64,000 nt of DNA from an uncultured Polaribacter sp. (GTDB lineage Bacteria; Bacteroidota; Bacteroidia; Flavobacteriales; Flavobacteriaceae), in NCBI GenBank assembly GCA_943788865.1, contig CALSRX010000001.1, forward strand, positions 248,001 through 312,000, read 5' to 3'. Positions 36,740 through 45,545 of the stretch are shown in pieces (the stretch's first letter is position 1; every line of letters begins with the position of its first letter). The translations under genes and the position numbers were made by a program. Below the pieces are notes generated by a model that saw only the letters and a program-made list of their open reading frames with translations, did not search any database and had not been told where the DNA came from.

Positions 36740-38287
36740 ATGAAAAAGACAATTACTTTCTTATTGATATTTATAAAAATACAAGTTCTTTTCTCTCAAG
36801 AAGATGAAATTATTCCTACAAAGTTTATTCAAAATGGCTTTTTAAACTTAGATTATGTTTCTGTAAAAATGCCACTAAATGATTTTGGAAACCCAGAGAT
36901 AAACATGGGATTAACAGGAATTCATTACAATCTTTTATTAAATAAATCTGTATATGCAGGGTTAGGATTTTATGGTTCTGTAAATGGAGAAAGAGGAGGT
37001 TTATTTACACTAGGCATAAACCTTGGAATTAAAAAAACCATCACAGATAAATTATTTATAGATACAGGTTTTCATTTTGGTGGTGGTGGTGGAGCTGGTG
37101 CGAAAGATGGAGGGGGTGCTTTTATTTTGCCGCATGTAAATTTAGGGTATCAATTCAAAAAATTCTCAACAACATTAGGATATAGTTATTTCAACTTTTT
37201 TGACAAAGGAAATATTACAAGTAGTCAATTAAGGGTAGGAATTCAAATTCCGTTATCCTATGAATATACAAATTTCAAAAATAGAGGTAACTATTTTTCA
37301 ATTGAGAAATTAAAAAACACCAAATGGGATTCAGTTGCGGAGAAAATATCTTTCTTAATTCACTTCGACAACTTAAGTCCTTATGGCGATTCTCAGTTTA
37401 CCGATTTCACTTCATTGAATGGTAAAACTATACGTCTTGCAGGATTTGAAATTGCTTCCTATTTTACAGATAATTGGTTTGCTTATTTTAGAGCTGACGG
37501 TGCGTATCATGGAATTCGAGGAGGTTATATGGATTTATTTATCGGTGGAGGTTATAAGTTTTCTTTTAACAAAAACAGAACGAATATTTTAACAAAATTT
37601 GCTATTGGAGCTGGTGGTGGTGGTGGCGCAGACACAGGAGGCGGTGTTTTAATTTATCCTGATATTTCTTTAGAGCAACAATTATTAAAAGATATTTTTA
37701 TAACTATTAATAAAGGATATTTGCTAAATCCAAATCAACACTTTACAAGCTCTACTCTAGGTTTCGGGTTAAAATATTATTTACATCAACAAGGAATTAA
37801 GCAAAAAAATAACACCTATTATAGTTCTGCTAAATTTAAAGGCTTAAAAATTTCTTTTGGTCAAGAAATGTATCTAGATGCTAAAAGAGATTTAGTGCCT
37901 ACAGAAAATCTATATCAATTAGCATTACAGTTAAATTTATTTGTTACAAAAAACATTTATGTTGCTGGGCACACTTCATTTGCAAACTTTGGGAATGCTG
38001 GTGCTTATGCAGAAGGAATCATTGGTTTTGGTTATCAGACAAACCCGTTTTTTAATAATAAAGCCCGAGTTTTTACCCAGTTTTTAGCTGGTGCAGCTGG
38101 TGGTGGACAAGTTAGTACAGGTCAAGGTTTAATTTTTAAACCAAGCATTGGGTTTAATTATCTTTTAAATGATAAATTAAGTCTCAAAACCTCTGTTGGA
38201 AGAGTAAAAGCTAGAGGTGGTAATTTAAATAGTACTAGCTTTAGCTTTGGATTAAATTATAGAATTAGTTTTTTGACTTCTAAATAG
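36740..38287 (+). CDS. Secreted three-repeat, glycine-rich, beta-barrel-like protein
   Basis: A 515-residue protein with a signal peptide (about residues 1-20, ending LFSQ). It holds three related units of about 160-170 residues; each contains a glycine run (GGGGGAGAKDGGG, GAGGGGGADTGGG, GAAGGGQVSTGQG) followed by a strand such as PHVNLGY, YPDISLE or KPSIGFNY and then alternating polar/hydrophobic strands ending in FGLKY/FGLNY. This looks like an outer-membrane beta barrel. I do not recognise the family. It starts 6 bases after fdhD and is likely in the formate dehydrogenase transcript, but its link to formate is unproved. Confidence 0.72.
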   Translation: MKKTITFLLIFIKIQVLFSQEDEIIPTKFIQNGFLNLDYVSVKMPLNDFGNPEINMGLTGIHYNLLLNKSVYAGLGFYGSVNGERGGLFTLGINLGIKKTITDKLFIDTGFHFGGGGGAGAKDGGGAFILPHVNLGYQFKKFSTTLGYSYFNFFDKGNITSSQLRVGIQIPLSYEYTNFKNRGNYFSIEKLKNTKWDSVAEKISFLIHFDNLSPYGDSQFTDFTSLNGKTIRLAGFEIASYFTDNWFAYFRADGAYHGIRGGYMDLFIGGGYKFSFNKNRTNILTKFAIGAGGGGGADTGGGVLIYPDISLEQQLLKDIFITINKGYLLNPNQHFTSSTLGFGLKYYLHQQGIKQKNNTYYSSAKFKGLKISFGQEMYLDAKRDLVPTENLYQLALQLNLFVTKNIYVAGHTSFANFGNAGAYAEGIIGFGYQTNPFFNNKARVFTQFLAGAAGGGQVSTGQGLIFKPSIGFNYLLNDKLSLKTSVGRVKARGGNLNSTSFSFGLNYRISFLTSK

Positions 38288-38369
38288 CTAAGGTTTACAA
38301 TTCTATATCAAAATTTTATCTTTATATTTATCACCTTATTAAGTTAAAATAACCAAAATCAATTTTCCA

Positions 38370-39683
38370 ATGAAAAATTTAAAACTTTTAGTAGCTACAC
38401 TACTGATAATAGTTTCTTGTAAAACAGAAACAAAAAAAAATGATGAAACTATGGAAGCTGAATTATTAGCTAAAGCAAAAGGGATTCATGAAAGAGTAAT
38501 GACATTAGACACTCATAATGACATCAATGTTAGAAACTTTACAGCTGATAAAAATTACACTCAAGATCTAGGAAACCAAGTGAATCTCCCTAAAATGATA
38601 GCTGGAGGATTAGATGTTTCTTGGTTTATTGTTTATACTGGTCAAGGAGATTTAACTGATGAAGGTTTTGACAGTGCATACAAAAATGCCATCTCAAAAT
38701 TTGATGCAATTCATAGACTTACCAAAGAAATAGCTCCAGATAAAATAGAATTAGCGCTTACTTCTGCTGATGCAAAAAGAATTTATGCTTCTGGTAAAAA
38801 AGTGGCAATGATTGGTATCGAAAATGGATATCCTATTGGAAAAGATATTAAAAGAGTAAAAGAATTTTACGATTTAGGAGCTAGATATATGTCTTTATCT
38901 CATAATGGTCATAGCCAATTGTGTGATTCTAATACTGGTGAAAGAGATGACGTATGGTTGCATGGTGGAGTTAGCCCTTTAGGGAAGGAAGTTATCAAAG
39001 AAATGAATAAATGGGGTATTATGATTGATGTTTCTCATCCTGCTAAATCGTCTATGAAAGACATGATCGAGTTATCTAAAGCGCCAATGATTGCTTCTCA
39101 CTCTTCTGCGAGAGCCTTGTGTAATCATAGTAGAAATTTAGATGATGAGCAATTAGGATGGATAAAAGAAAACGGTGGTGTTGTACAAACTGTTGCATTT
39201 AATGCTTATGTAAATACAGAGAAAAATAATGCTTATAACAAAGCAGCTACTGCATTTATGGAAGATATTGCAAAAGAGCAAGGTTTTACTATGATGTCTA
39301 GAGCTGATGCTAGAAAATTAGATGAAAAAGCACAGGAAGCTTATTATGAGCAATTCATGAAAATCAGAAAATTAGCGCAAGATAAAATGGCTGAAAATCC
39401 AGATAAATTTGATCCTGTAAATGTTTCTGATTTTGTTGATCATATAGATTATATGGTAAAGAAAATGGGAATTGATCATGTTGGAATCAGTTCTGATTTT
39501 GATGGTGGTGGTGGTGTTTCTGGATGGAACGATGCTTCAGAGACATTAAATGTTACTGTAGAATTGGTAAAAAGAGGATATACAGAAGCAGAGATTGAAA
39601 AACTTTGGAGCGGAAACTTATTAAGAGTTTTAGATAAAGTACAAGAAGTTGCTCAAAAAATTCAAAAAGGAGAAGAAGTTTAA
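38370..39683 (+). CDS. Membrane dipeptidase (peptidase M19), lipoprotein
   Basis: A 437-residue metal-dependent dipeptidase. The lipoprotein signal ends at Cys17 (IIVSC). The M19 features are the zinc ligands in LDTHNDIN (His49, Asp51), the IGIENGYPIG region with the bridging Glu, SLSHNGHSQLCDS, SHSSARALCNHSRN with further ligands, and GISSDFDGGG near the end. It cleaves dipeptides, possibly D-amino-acid ones, at the cell surface. It stands alone and converges on the nuclease gene with a shared terminator. Confidence 0.93.
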   Translation: MKNLKLLVATLLIIVSCKTETKKNDETMEAELLAKAKGIHERVMTLDTHNDINVRNFTADKNYTQDLGNQVNLPKMIAGGLDVSWFIVYTGQGDLTDEGFDSAYKNAISKFDAIHRLTKEIAPDKIELALTSADAKRIYASGKKVAMIGIENGYPIGKDIKRVKEFYDLGARYMSLSHNGHSQLCDSNTGERDDVWLHGGVSPLGKEVIKEMNKWGIMIDVSHPAKSSMKDMIELSKAPMIASHSSARALCNHSRNLDDEQLGWIKENGGVVQTVAFNAYVNTEKNNAYNKAATAFMEDIAKEQGFTMMSRADARKLDEKAQEAYYEQFMKIRKLAQDKMAENPDKFDPVNVSDFVDHIDYMVKKMGIDHVGISSDFDGGGGVSGWNDASETLNVTVELVKRGYTEAEIEKLWSGNLLRVLDKVQEVAQKIQKGEEV

Positions 39684-39705
39684 AATTCAATTTTTTATAA
39701 AATAC

Positions 39706-39735
39706 TATAAAGCTCGTTTAAAAACGAGCTTTATT
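39706..39735. terminator. Bidirectional intrinsic terminator
   Basis: Inverted repeat AAAGCTCGTTT / AAACGAGCTTT with flanking A and T runs between the converging dipeptidase and nuclease genes; it overlaps the nuclease stop codon. Confidence 0.8.
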
Positions 39736-40561
39736 TTTGTAAAAACAACTCAACATTAGAATTGCTTTCAACTTGATTTTGAATAGTAAGGTCTAATTGG
39801 TGAAAAAAATCTAATCCAGTAAGTTTTTCAATACTATCAATAGAAACAGTGAAACTTGTAATGCTTTTATTTGATTTTTCATTTTTTAATAAAAACCCTA
39901 TTCCAAATAATTCTTTATTCTTAAACCTAAGTATAGATTTATAATAATACCTTGGCACCGTAACTTGGTTATCCCCTATTCTCTCTAATGGATTCTTTAA
40001 CACTGGGCCCGTTATAACATATAAAGAATCACTAAGTGGAATCCAACTTCTTACTTCTTCTTCTAATTTTTTCCAGACCCCTCTATTAAATGATGGCTTC
40101 TGAGGACTCATATTACTCATGTAAAAACTTTCACTCATTGTTATATCATTAAAAGACATAGATTTTGCAGGAGCTAAATGTCCTCTATCATATCCAGAGT
40201 TTTTATAATCTTTTAAGGTAGAAGAGCCTGTTTTAACACTTAAATCTTCTCTAAAATTATCTTTTCTCTTGATGGTATTATTTACTGAATTTTTAAACAA
40301 CTTATAAGCTACCCATTCTGCTTGTTCATCTTTTTCACTATAGGAAAAAGTATATTTGGTATGATTAACAACTTGATTTTTGTTGAATGCAGGAAACAAA
40401 TAATCGACATACATACGTTTTGTATTTACTGTTGAGTCAAGTGTTTTTTCATTCTGTACAATTTCTATCTTATTGTTTTTTCTCTTGTTTTGAAAAAAGA
40501 AATAATAGGCTACTGAAATGAATAGTAAAATGAAAATGAAAAAAAGGATACGTTTTATCAT
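39731..40561 (-). CDS. DNA/RNA non-specific endonuclease, membrane-anchored or secreted
   Basis: A protein of about 276 residues if it starts at ATG 40561 (MIKRILFFIFILLFISVAYY), which places a signal anchor at the very N-terminus; an upstream start would add 24 unlikely residues. The NUC1-type active site DRGHLAPA is at residues 125-132, with His128 as the general base, and NMSPQ follows about 30 residues later, as expected for this beta-beta-alpha metal nuclease family. It would degrade DNA or RNA outside the cytoplasm. It follows the VOC gene of the polyamine region on the same strand. Confidence 0.88.
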   Translation of the reverse strand: MIKRILFFIFILLFISVAYYFFFQNKRKNNKIEIVQNEKTLDSTVNTKRMYVDYLFPAFNKNQVVNHTKYTFSYSEKDEQAEWVAYKLFKNSVNNTIKRKDNFREDLSVKTGSSTLKDYKNSGYDRGHLAPAKSMSFNDITMSESFYMSNMSPQKPSFNRGVWKKLEEEVRSWIPLSDSLYVITGPVLKNPLERIGDNQVTVPRYYYKSILRFKNKELFGIGFLLKNEKSNKSITSFTVSIDSIEKLTGLDFFHQLDLTIQNQVESNSNVELFLQK

Positions 40562-40643
40562 TAAAAAGGATTTGATGATAAAAATAAGAAAAGGTACACG
40601 GTAAAAGCAAAAAGCCTTACAAATAAATTGCAAGGCTCAATTT

Positions 40644-41054
40644 TTAAGAAAATATTGTTTCTTGATTGATAAAGTGTTTAAACTCTACAATATATCCATT
40701 AGGATCTTTTACAAAAAACGAAACATGCTCTCCATTTTTATGTTTCAAAAAATCAGTTTTTTCAATATAAACGGTGTTTGATGCTCGTAACTTTTCATAA
40801 AGATTGGTCCAAGCTTCTTTTGATAAAATAACTCCAAAATGGAAAGAAGGTAAAATTGTGCCTTCAAATTTATAATTTTTAAAAGCAAAATTAAAATCAC
40901 CAGATTTGGTAAAAGTTATCTGATGATTAAATAAATCTATATCTAACCATTGATTTGTGTTTCTGCCTAAATTTGCTCCAAGAATATGTACATAAAAGTT
41001 TTTAGTACTTTCTATTCCTTTGCAAGGCAACGATAAATGAAATAATGAACTCAT
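40644..41054 (-). CDS. VOC family protein (paralogue of the 22 kb VOC gene)
   Basis: A 136-residue glyoxalase-fold protein. It opens with LFHLSLPCKGIESTKNFYV and ends with DPNGYIVEFKHF, which hold the His and Glu metal-ligand positions of the vicinal-oxygen-chelate fold. Layout and length match the VOC protein at 22178. Substrate unknown. It starts 12 bases after the acidic small protein gene, on the same strand as the polyamine genes. Confidence 0.85.
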   Translation of the reverse strand: MSSLFHLSLPCKGIESTKNFYVHILGANLGRNTNQWLDIDLFNHQITFTKSGDFNFAFKNYKFEGTILPSFHFGVILSKEAWTNLYEKLRASNTVYIEKTDFLKHKNGEHVSFFVKDPNGYIVEFKHFINQETIFS

Positions 41055-41066
41055 AATATAATTGAT

Positions 41067-41354
41067 TTAAAAATCGTCGTCAGTTTCTTCAATTTCTTCA
41101 TTTAGTTCTAAATCAGCCTCTTCAAAAGAATCTTCATCTTCTGCATAATCTTCCATCGTTTGTTCTAATTTAGAACTAATTTTCACTAAAAATACAGTGT
41201 CTTCTGTTTTAACTTCTACAGCTTTAATCGTTTCTCCTTTAGCATTCTTAAAAGAAATGATATCAGCATAGTCATAACCATCAGGATATTTTTCGACAAG
41301 TAAATCTAAAATATCTGTTGTAAGTTTAGCATAATCTACAATAACACGTTTCAT
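41067..41354 (-). CDS. Small acidic protein, unknown function
   Basis: A 95-residue protein. The first 65 residues form a mixed alpha/beta domain (MKRVIVDYAKLTTDILDLLV). The last 30 residues are almost all Asp and Glu. I believe similar proteins follow the deoxyhypusine-synthase-like gene in other flavobacteria, but I cannot name a function. The acidic tail may interact with basic partners or polyamines, which is a guess. The start is 3 bases past the stop of the upstream gene. Confidence 0.72.
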   Translation of the reverse strand: MKRVIVDYAKLTTDILDLLVEKYPDGYDYADIISFKNAKGETIKAVEVKTEDTVFLVKISSKLEQTMEDYAEDEDSFEEADLELNEEIEETDDDF

Positions 41355-41357
41355 AAT

Positions 41358-42342
41358 TTACATTTTTAATAGGTATGCAAATATTAATGGAGCAACGATT
41401 GTTGCATCACTTTCTATAATGTACTTTGGAGTATCAATATCTAATTTTCCCCAAGTAATTTTTTCATTTGGAACAGCTCCAGAATACGAACCATAACTTG
41501 TTGTTGAATCTGAAATTTGACAGAAATAGCTCCAAAATGGCGTGTCTGTTCTTTCCATATCTTGATATAACATTGGCACTACACAAATTGGAAAATCTCC
41601 TGCAATACCACCTCCGATTTGGAAAAAATCCAATTCCGTTTTTAGAATTCTCTGTGTACCAATCTGCTAAAAAGGTCATATACTCAATTCCAGATTTCAT
41701 GGTAGTAGCCTTTAATTCACCTTTCATCACATAAGAAGCGAAAATATTTCCCATAGTACTATCTTCCCATCCAGGAACCACCATTGGTAAGTTTTTTTCT
41801 GCAGCTGCATACATCCAAGAATCTTTAAGATCTATTTCGTAATACTCTTCTAAAACTCCAGATAATAATAGTTTATACATGAACTCATGCGGAAAATAAC
41901 GCTCTTCATTTGCTTCTGCATCTTTCCAAATTTTAACAATGTGTTTTTGCAAACGTCTAAATGCTTCTTCTTCTGGTATACAGGTATCAGTAACTCTATT
42001 CAATCCTTTTTCTAACAAGTCCCATTCTTCTTGCGGTGTTAAATCGCGATAATTTGGAACCCGTTTGTAATGAGAATGTGCTACTAAGTTCATCACATCT
42101 TCTTCTAAGTTTGCACCTGTACAAGAAACGATATGCACTTTATCTTGACGAATCATTTCTGCAAATATCTTGCCCAATTCTGCCGTACTCATTGCTCCCG
42201 CCAAAGAAACTAACATTTTAGAGCCTTGATTTAATTGTACTTCATACCCTTTTGCCGCATCTACTAAACTAGCTGCATTGAAATGTAAAAAATACTTTTC
42301 TATAAACTCTGTAATTGGTTTGTTAGAATTCGTCATCATCAT
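41358..42342 (-). CDS. Deoxyhypusine synthase-like protein (possible homospermidine synthase), one apparent frameshift
   Basis: A protein of about 327 residues of the deoxyhypusine synthase family. SLAGAMSTAELGKIFAEMI (NAD site), SCTGANLEEDVMNL and VPGWEDSTMGN match the family; the end QIGGGIAGDFPICVVP is found in the next frame, so one extra base is present near 41625. Bacteria have no eIF5A, and bacterial homologues in several groups make homospermidine or related polyamines; flavobacteria contain homospermidine. Together with the upstream arginine decarboxylase and agmatinase, which supply putrescine, this supports homospermidine synthesis. Three ATG codons in a row begin the gene; I took the first, 42342. 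Confidence 0.82.
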
Positions 42343-42423
42343 TTTTAAATTTAGATAATTTACTAAAAGGATTGTCAGAATTTCCAATTCGTCTGTATCA
42401 TAGGTATCATCATTAGCATAAAT

Positions 42424-43270
42424 TTATAAGCTTAACATTTTGTAATACAATTTTGCTGCTAAGAAATCTGAAGATTTCTCTGTTGCATTTGGACATAATT
42501 CTACCATATCAAATCCAACAACATTTTTTTCTGCAAATACTTTCTTTAAAAACTCTAAGGTTTCATACCAAATAACCCTCCTGGTTCTGGTGTTCCTGTG
42601 ACTGGTAATAATTGAAGGATCTAATGCATCCAAATCAAATGTAATAAATACATTATCTTGTTAATTGATCTATTACAGTCATCCATCCAATATTCATTAA
42701 CTGCCATATCATGCGCAAAGAAAACTTTATCAGATTCATTAGGCTTTCTTTCAGAAGCATCCATACTTCGTATTCCAACTTGTACTAAGATTTGTAGTTT
42801 GATTTGCTTCATAAACAGCACAAGCATGATTGCATGTAGATACCTTCATACTCTTTACGTAAATCTGCATGAGCATCAATATGCAATACTGTTAAATTAT
42901 TAAAACATTCATTAAATGCTCTAATAGTACCAATAGATATTGAATGTTCTCCTCCAAAAACAGTTACAAATTTATTTTTATTGATATATTGTTTTGTTAT
43001 TTGATGCACGGCATTTACCATGGCTTCTGGTGATGAATTTTCTGTAATTGCATCTGCTAAAAAAACGCCTTCTTTGTATACTTCAGAATCGGTTTCTATA
43101 TCATACAACTCCATATTTTCTGAAGCTTCTAAAAATGCTTCTGGCCCTTTATCGGCTCCTTTTTGCCATGTACTTGTACCGTCGTATGGCACAGGAATTA
43201 GAACAATTTTTGATTGCTCGATTTTTGAATAATTTTCAGGGATTCCTGCGTAAGTGTTACTAGTTTTCAT
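42424..43270 (-). CDS. speB: Agmatinase (several apparent frameshifts)
   Basis: A protein of about 280 residues of the ureohydrolase family, which converts agmatine to putrescine and urea. From ATG 43270 the frame is good through FGGEHSIS and HIDAHADLR, two manganese-binding motifs. Then extra or missing bases occur near 42843, 42792 and 42660, and a compensated pair at about 42595 and 42573; the motifs SMDASERKP, FDLDALDPS and GTPEPGG all appear, in different frames. The end VVGFDMVELCPN is normal. These look like sequence errors. The start overlaps the end of the arginine decarboxylase gene by about 10 bases. Confidence 0.85.
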
Positions 43271-44658
43271 ATCCTAATATTGATAATAATTCTTTACTTT
43301 TTTGTTGTTCTTTAAATAACTTTGGTTGTTGTTTTTCCTTTACGGTCTTTATTAATTAATAATGTGTTTGGGTGTGGAATTAAACAATGCTGTAAACCTC
43401 CAAAACCACCAATGGATTCTTGATATGCCCCTGTGTTAAAAAAACCGATATACAAGTGGTTTGTCCTTTTCATAAACTGGTAAATAAATAGCATTAATGT
43501 GCTGCTCTGATTGTAATAATCATCACTATCACAGGTTAAACCTCCTAATAAAACACGCTCATATTGCCTATTCCATTTATTTACAGGTAACATAATAAAA
43601 CGTTTATTAATTGCCCAAGAATCTGGTAATGTAGTAATAAAAGAGGAATTAATCATGTTCCAACGTTCTCTATCGTTTTGCTTTTTTTGGTATAAAACTT
43701 CATAAATGGCTCCGCCTGCTTCTCCTACCGTAAAACTTCCAAACTCTGTAAAAATGTTTGGCACATCTACATTGGCGTTTTTACATGCTTCATTTATTTG
43801 GTTGATAATTTCATCAATCATGTATTGATAATCAAACTCAAATGCCAAAGAGTTTTTTATTGGAAATCCGCCACCTATATTTAAACTATCTAATGTTGGG
43901 CAGGCTTTTTTAAGCTTGATGTAAACACTGATACATTTTAACAATTCATTCCAATAATAGGCATTATCTCTAATACCCGTATTAATGAAAAAATGCAACA
44001 TTTTAAGTTCAACTTGAGGATTTTCTGCAATCTCTCTTTCATAAAAAGGAACAATGTTTTTATACCCAATTCCTAATCTACTTGTATAAAACTCAAATTT
44101 TGGTTCTTCTTCCGACGCTATTCTAATTCCGACTTTAAACTTCTTCTTCGTTTCTTGTTGAAGCAAAGAAAGCTCTTCGAAATTATCAATTATAGGAATA
44201 CAGTTTTTATGGTTAGAATTTAGTAATTCTGCAATATTTTTAATGTATTGATCGCGTTTAAAACCATTACAAATTATATAAGTATCCTCTTTTATTTTTC
44301 CTTCAGCTTTTAAATTTTTTACAATATCTAAATCAAAGGCAGATGAGGTTTCTATATGAATGGTATTGGTTAATGCTTCTTCTAAAATAAATTTAAAATG
44401 CGAGCTTTTAGTACAATAGCTATAAAAATAGTTTCCTTTGTAGTTGTGCTTTTTCATAGATGATTTAAACCAATTTTGTGCCTTTTGTATATTCTCAGAT
44501 ATCTTTGGCAAATAGGTAAACTTTAAAGGCGTACCATATTGTTCAACCAATTTGGCTAAATCTATATTATGAAAAAATAAGTTGTTATTTTCTGTATGAA
44601 ACTCCTCTTGAGGAAAATCAAATGTTTGTTCTATTAAATCTGTGTATTTGGTATTCAT
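43260..44658 (-). CDS. speA: Arginine decarboxylase, PLP-dependent (apparent indels near the end)
   Basis: A protein of about 465 residues that converts arginine to agmatine with pyridoxal phosphate. PLP-binding Lys84 lies in YCTKSSHF; EEEPKFEFYTSRLGIGYKN, FINTGIRDNAYY and IGGGFPIKNS match the Bacteroidota arginine decarboxylases. The stretch 43455-43515 is shifted by a lost and then a gained base: in another frame it reads SEQHMNAIYLP, as the family does. An extra base near 43322 ends the frame early; without it the protein would end LFKEQQ...SILGY and stop at 43260 inside the agmatinase start. It is first in the polyamine operon. Confidence 0.9.
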
Positions 44659-45000
44659 TTACTTTTTAAAAAAAATTATACGATTAACCTATCAAAATAG
44701 TTTTATTGCTACAATAAAGATAACCTAATTAAAAAGAAAATATCACTGTCTTATATTTAAATATACAACATGCAGTTTAGAAAACTGCTGTACATTTAAA
44801 AGAGTGTTGGGAAAAACCATAATTTTTTCGACGCATTTCCAAAATGCTAAATACTTATTTTCTTCCCAAGAATAAGTATTTACGAAATAAGAAAAACATA
44901 ACATTTTACTTACTAATAAGTTCTCAAATGTAATTTTTTTTTTGATATAAAAAATAAAAATATAAAACAAAAAAGCCTCACATTTCTGTGAAGCTTTATG
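44659..45000. other. Gene-free stretch upstream of the arginine decarboxylase gene
   Basis: These 342 bases hold an 11-bp perfect inverted repeat, AAATACTTATT at 44849-44859 and AATAAGTATTT at 44871-44881, and the terminator of the tRNA transcript at the right-hand end. A 75-codon minus-strand frame runs through the stretch but its composition is random-looking and I do not believe it is a gene. The promoter of the polyamine operon should lie in 44665-44740, but I find no exact consensus box. Confidence 0.5.
44968..44998 (-). terminator. Terminator of the tRNA cluster
   Basis: On the minus strand: AGCTTCACAGAAATGTGAGGCT followed by six T. The stem has one mismatch. It lies directly after tRNA-Arg. 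Confidence 0.75.
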
Positions 45001-45074
45001 TGAGCCCTGAAGGATTCGAACCTTCGACCGCCTCCTTAGAAGGGAGGTGCTCTATCCAGCTGAGCTAAGAGCCC
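45001..45074 (-). tRNA. tRNA-Arg (TCT)
   Basis: On the minus strand it starts GGGCTCTTAGCTCAGCTGG. The anticodon loop CTTCTAA, flanked by CCTCC/GGAGG, gives anticodon TCT. The T arm is GAAGG TTCGAAT CCTTC. The acceptor stem closes with two G-U pairs. It is the last of three tRNAs in one direction (Ser, Pro, Arg). No CCA is encoded. Confidence 0.95.
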
Positions 45075-45170
45075 TAACTCATCGTCTGTGGTGGCAGGAT
45101 TAACTTCGTTGATCCTTTCCAGTTTTCTTAAGAATGCTTGCTTTCTACGAAAACTCCACACCTTTATTTG

Positions 45171-45245
45171 TCGGGGTGGCAGGATTCGAACCTGCGACCT
45201 CCGCGTCCCAAACGCGGCGCGATAACCGGGCTACGCTACACCCCG
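45171..45245 (-). tRNA. tRNA-Pro (TGG)
   Basis: On the minus strand it starts CGGGGTGTAGCGTAGCCCGG. The anticodon stem CCGCG/CGCGG encloses TTTGGGA, giving anticodon TGG. The T arm is GCAGG TTCGAAT CCTGC and the acceptor CGGGGTG pairs with CACCCCG. Middle gene of the tRNA cluster. Confidence 0.97.
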
Positions 45246-45361
45246 AAAAAACAGTTTTCACTGTTATTCGATTGCCCATTTCAGTTTTTAAACACTCCGA
45301 AAAGCCGTTTTTAACTGAACAACATTTATACAAAAGTACAAATGCTGATTGCAAAATTTTG

Positions 45362-45445
45362 CGGAGAGACAGGGACTCGAACCCTGGCGACAGTTTCCCG
45401 TCGACAGATTAGCAATCTGCTCCATTACCGCTCTGGCACCTCTCC
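45362..45445 (-). tRNA. tRNA-Ser (GCT)
   Basis: On the minus strand it starts GGAGAGGTGCCAGAGCGGTA. The anticodon stem CAGAT/ATCTG encloses the GCT anticodon. A long variable arm (about TCGACGGGAAACTGTCG) is typical of serine tRNAs. The T arm is CAGGG TTCGAGT CCCTG. First gene of the cluster of three. Confidence 0.96.
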
Positions 45446-45545
45446 TTTAATAATACCTAAGTATTAATTAAAAATTGCGAGTGCAAATGTAATATTACAA
45501 ATACAATTTCACAACCTTTTTTTGCTATTTTTTAAAAAAATGAAA

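Noticed and set aside
37070..38120. Glycine-rich runs in the 36740 gene as a DNA-level tandem repeat
   Set aside because: The runs are GGT/GGA/GGC mixtures spaced by hundreds of bases and encode a structured repeat unit, so they are protein repeats rather than slippage tracts.
44743..44970. A 75-codon minus-strand frame upstream of the polyamine operon
   Set aside because: Composition is random-looking, rich in Phe/Tyr/Lys from AT-rich DNA, overlaps an inverted repeat and a terminator, and resembles no family I know.
45134..45412. A 92-codon plus-strand frame with the phrase GVAGFEPATSASQTRRDNR
   Set aside because: It reads through the antisense of tRNA-Pro and tRNA-Ser genes; this phrase is a well-known false protein produced by tRNA genes.
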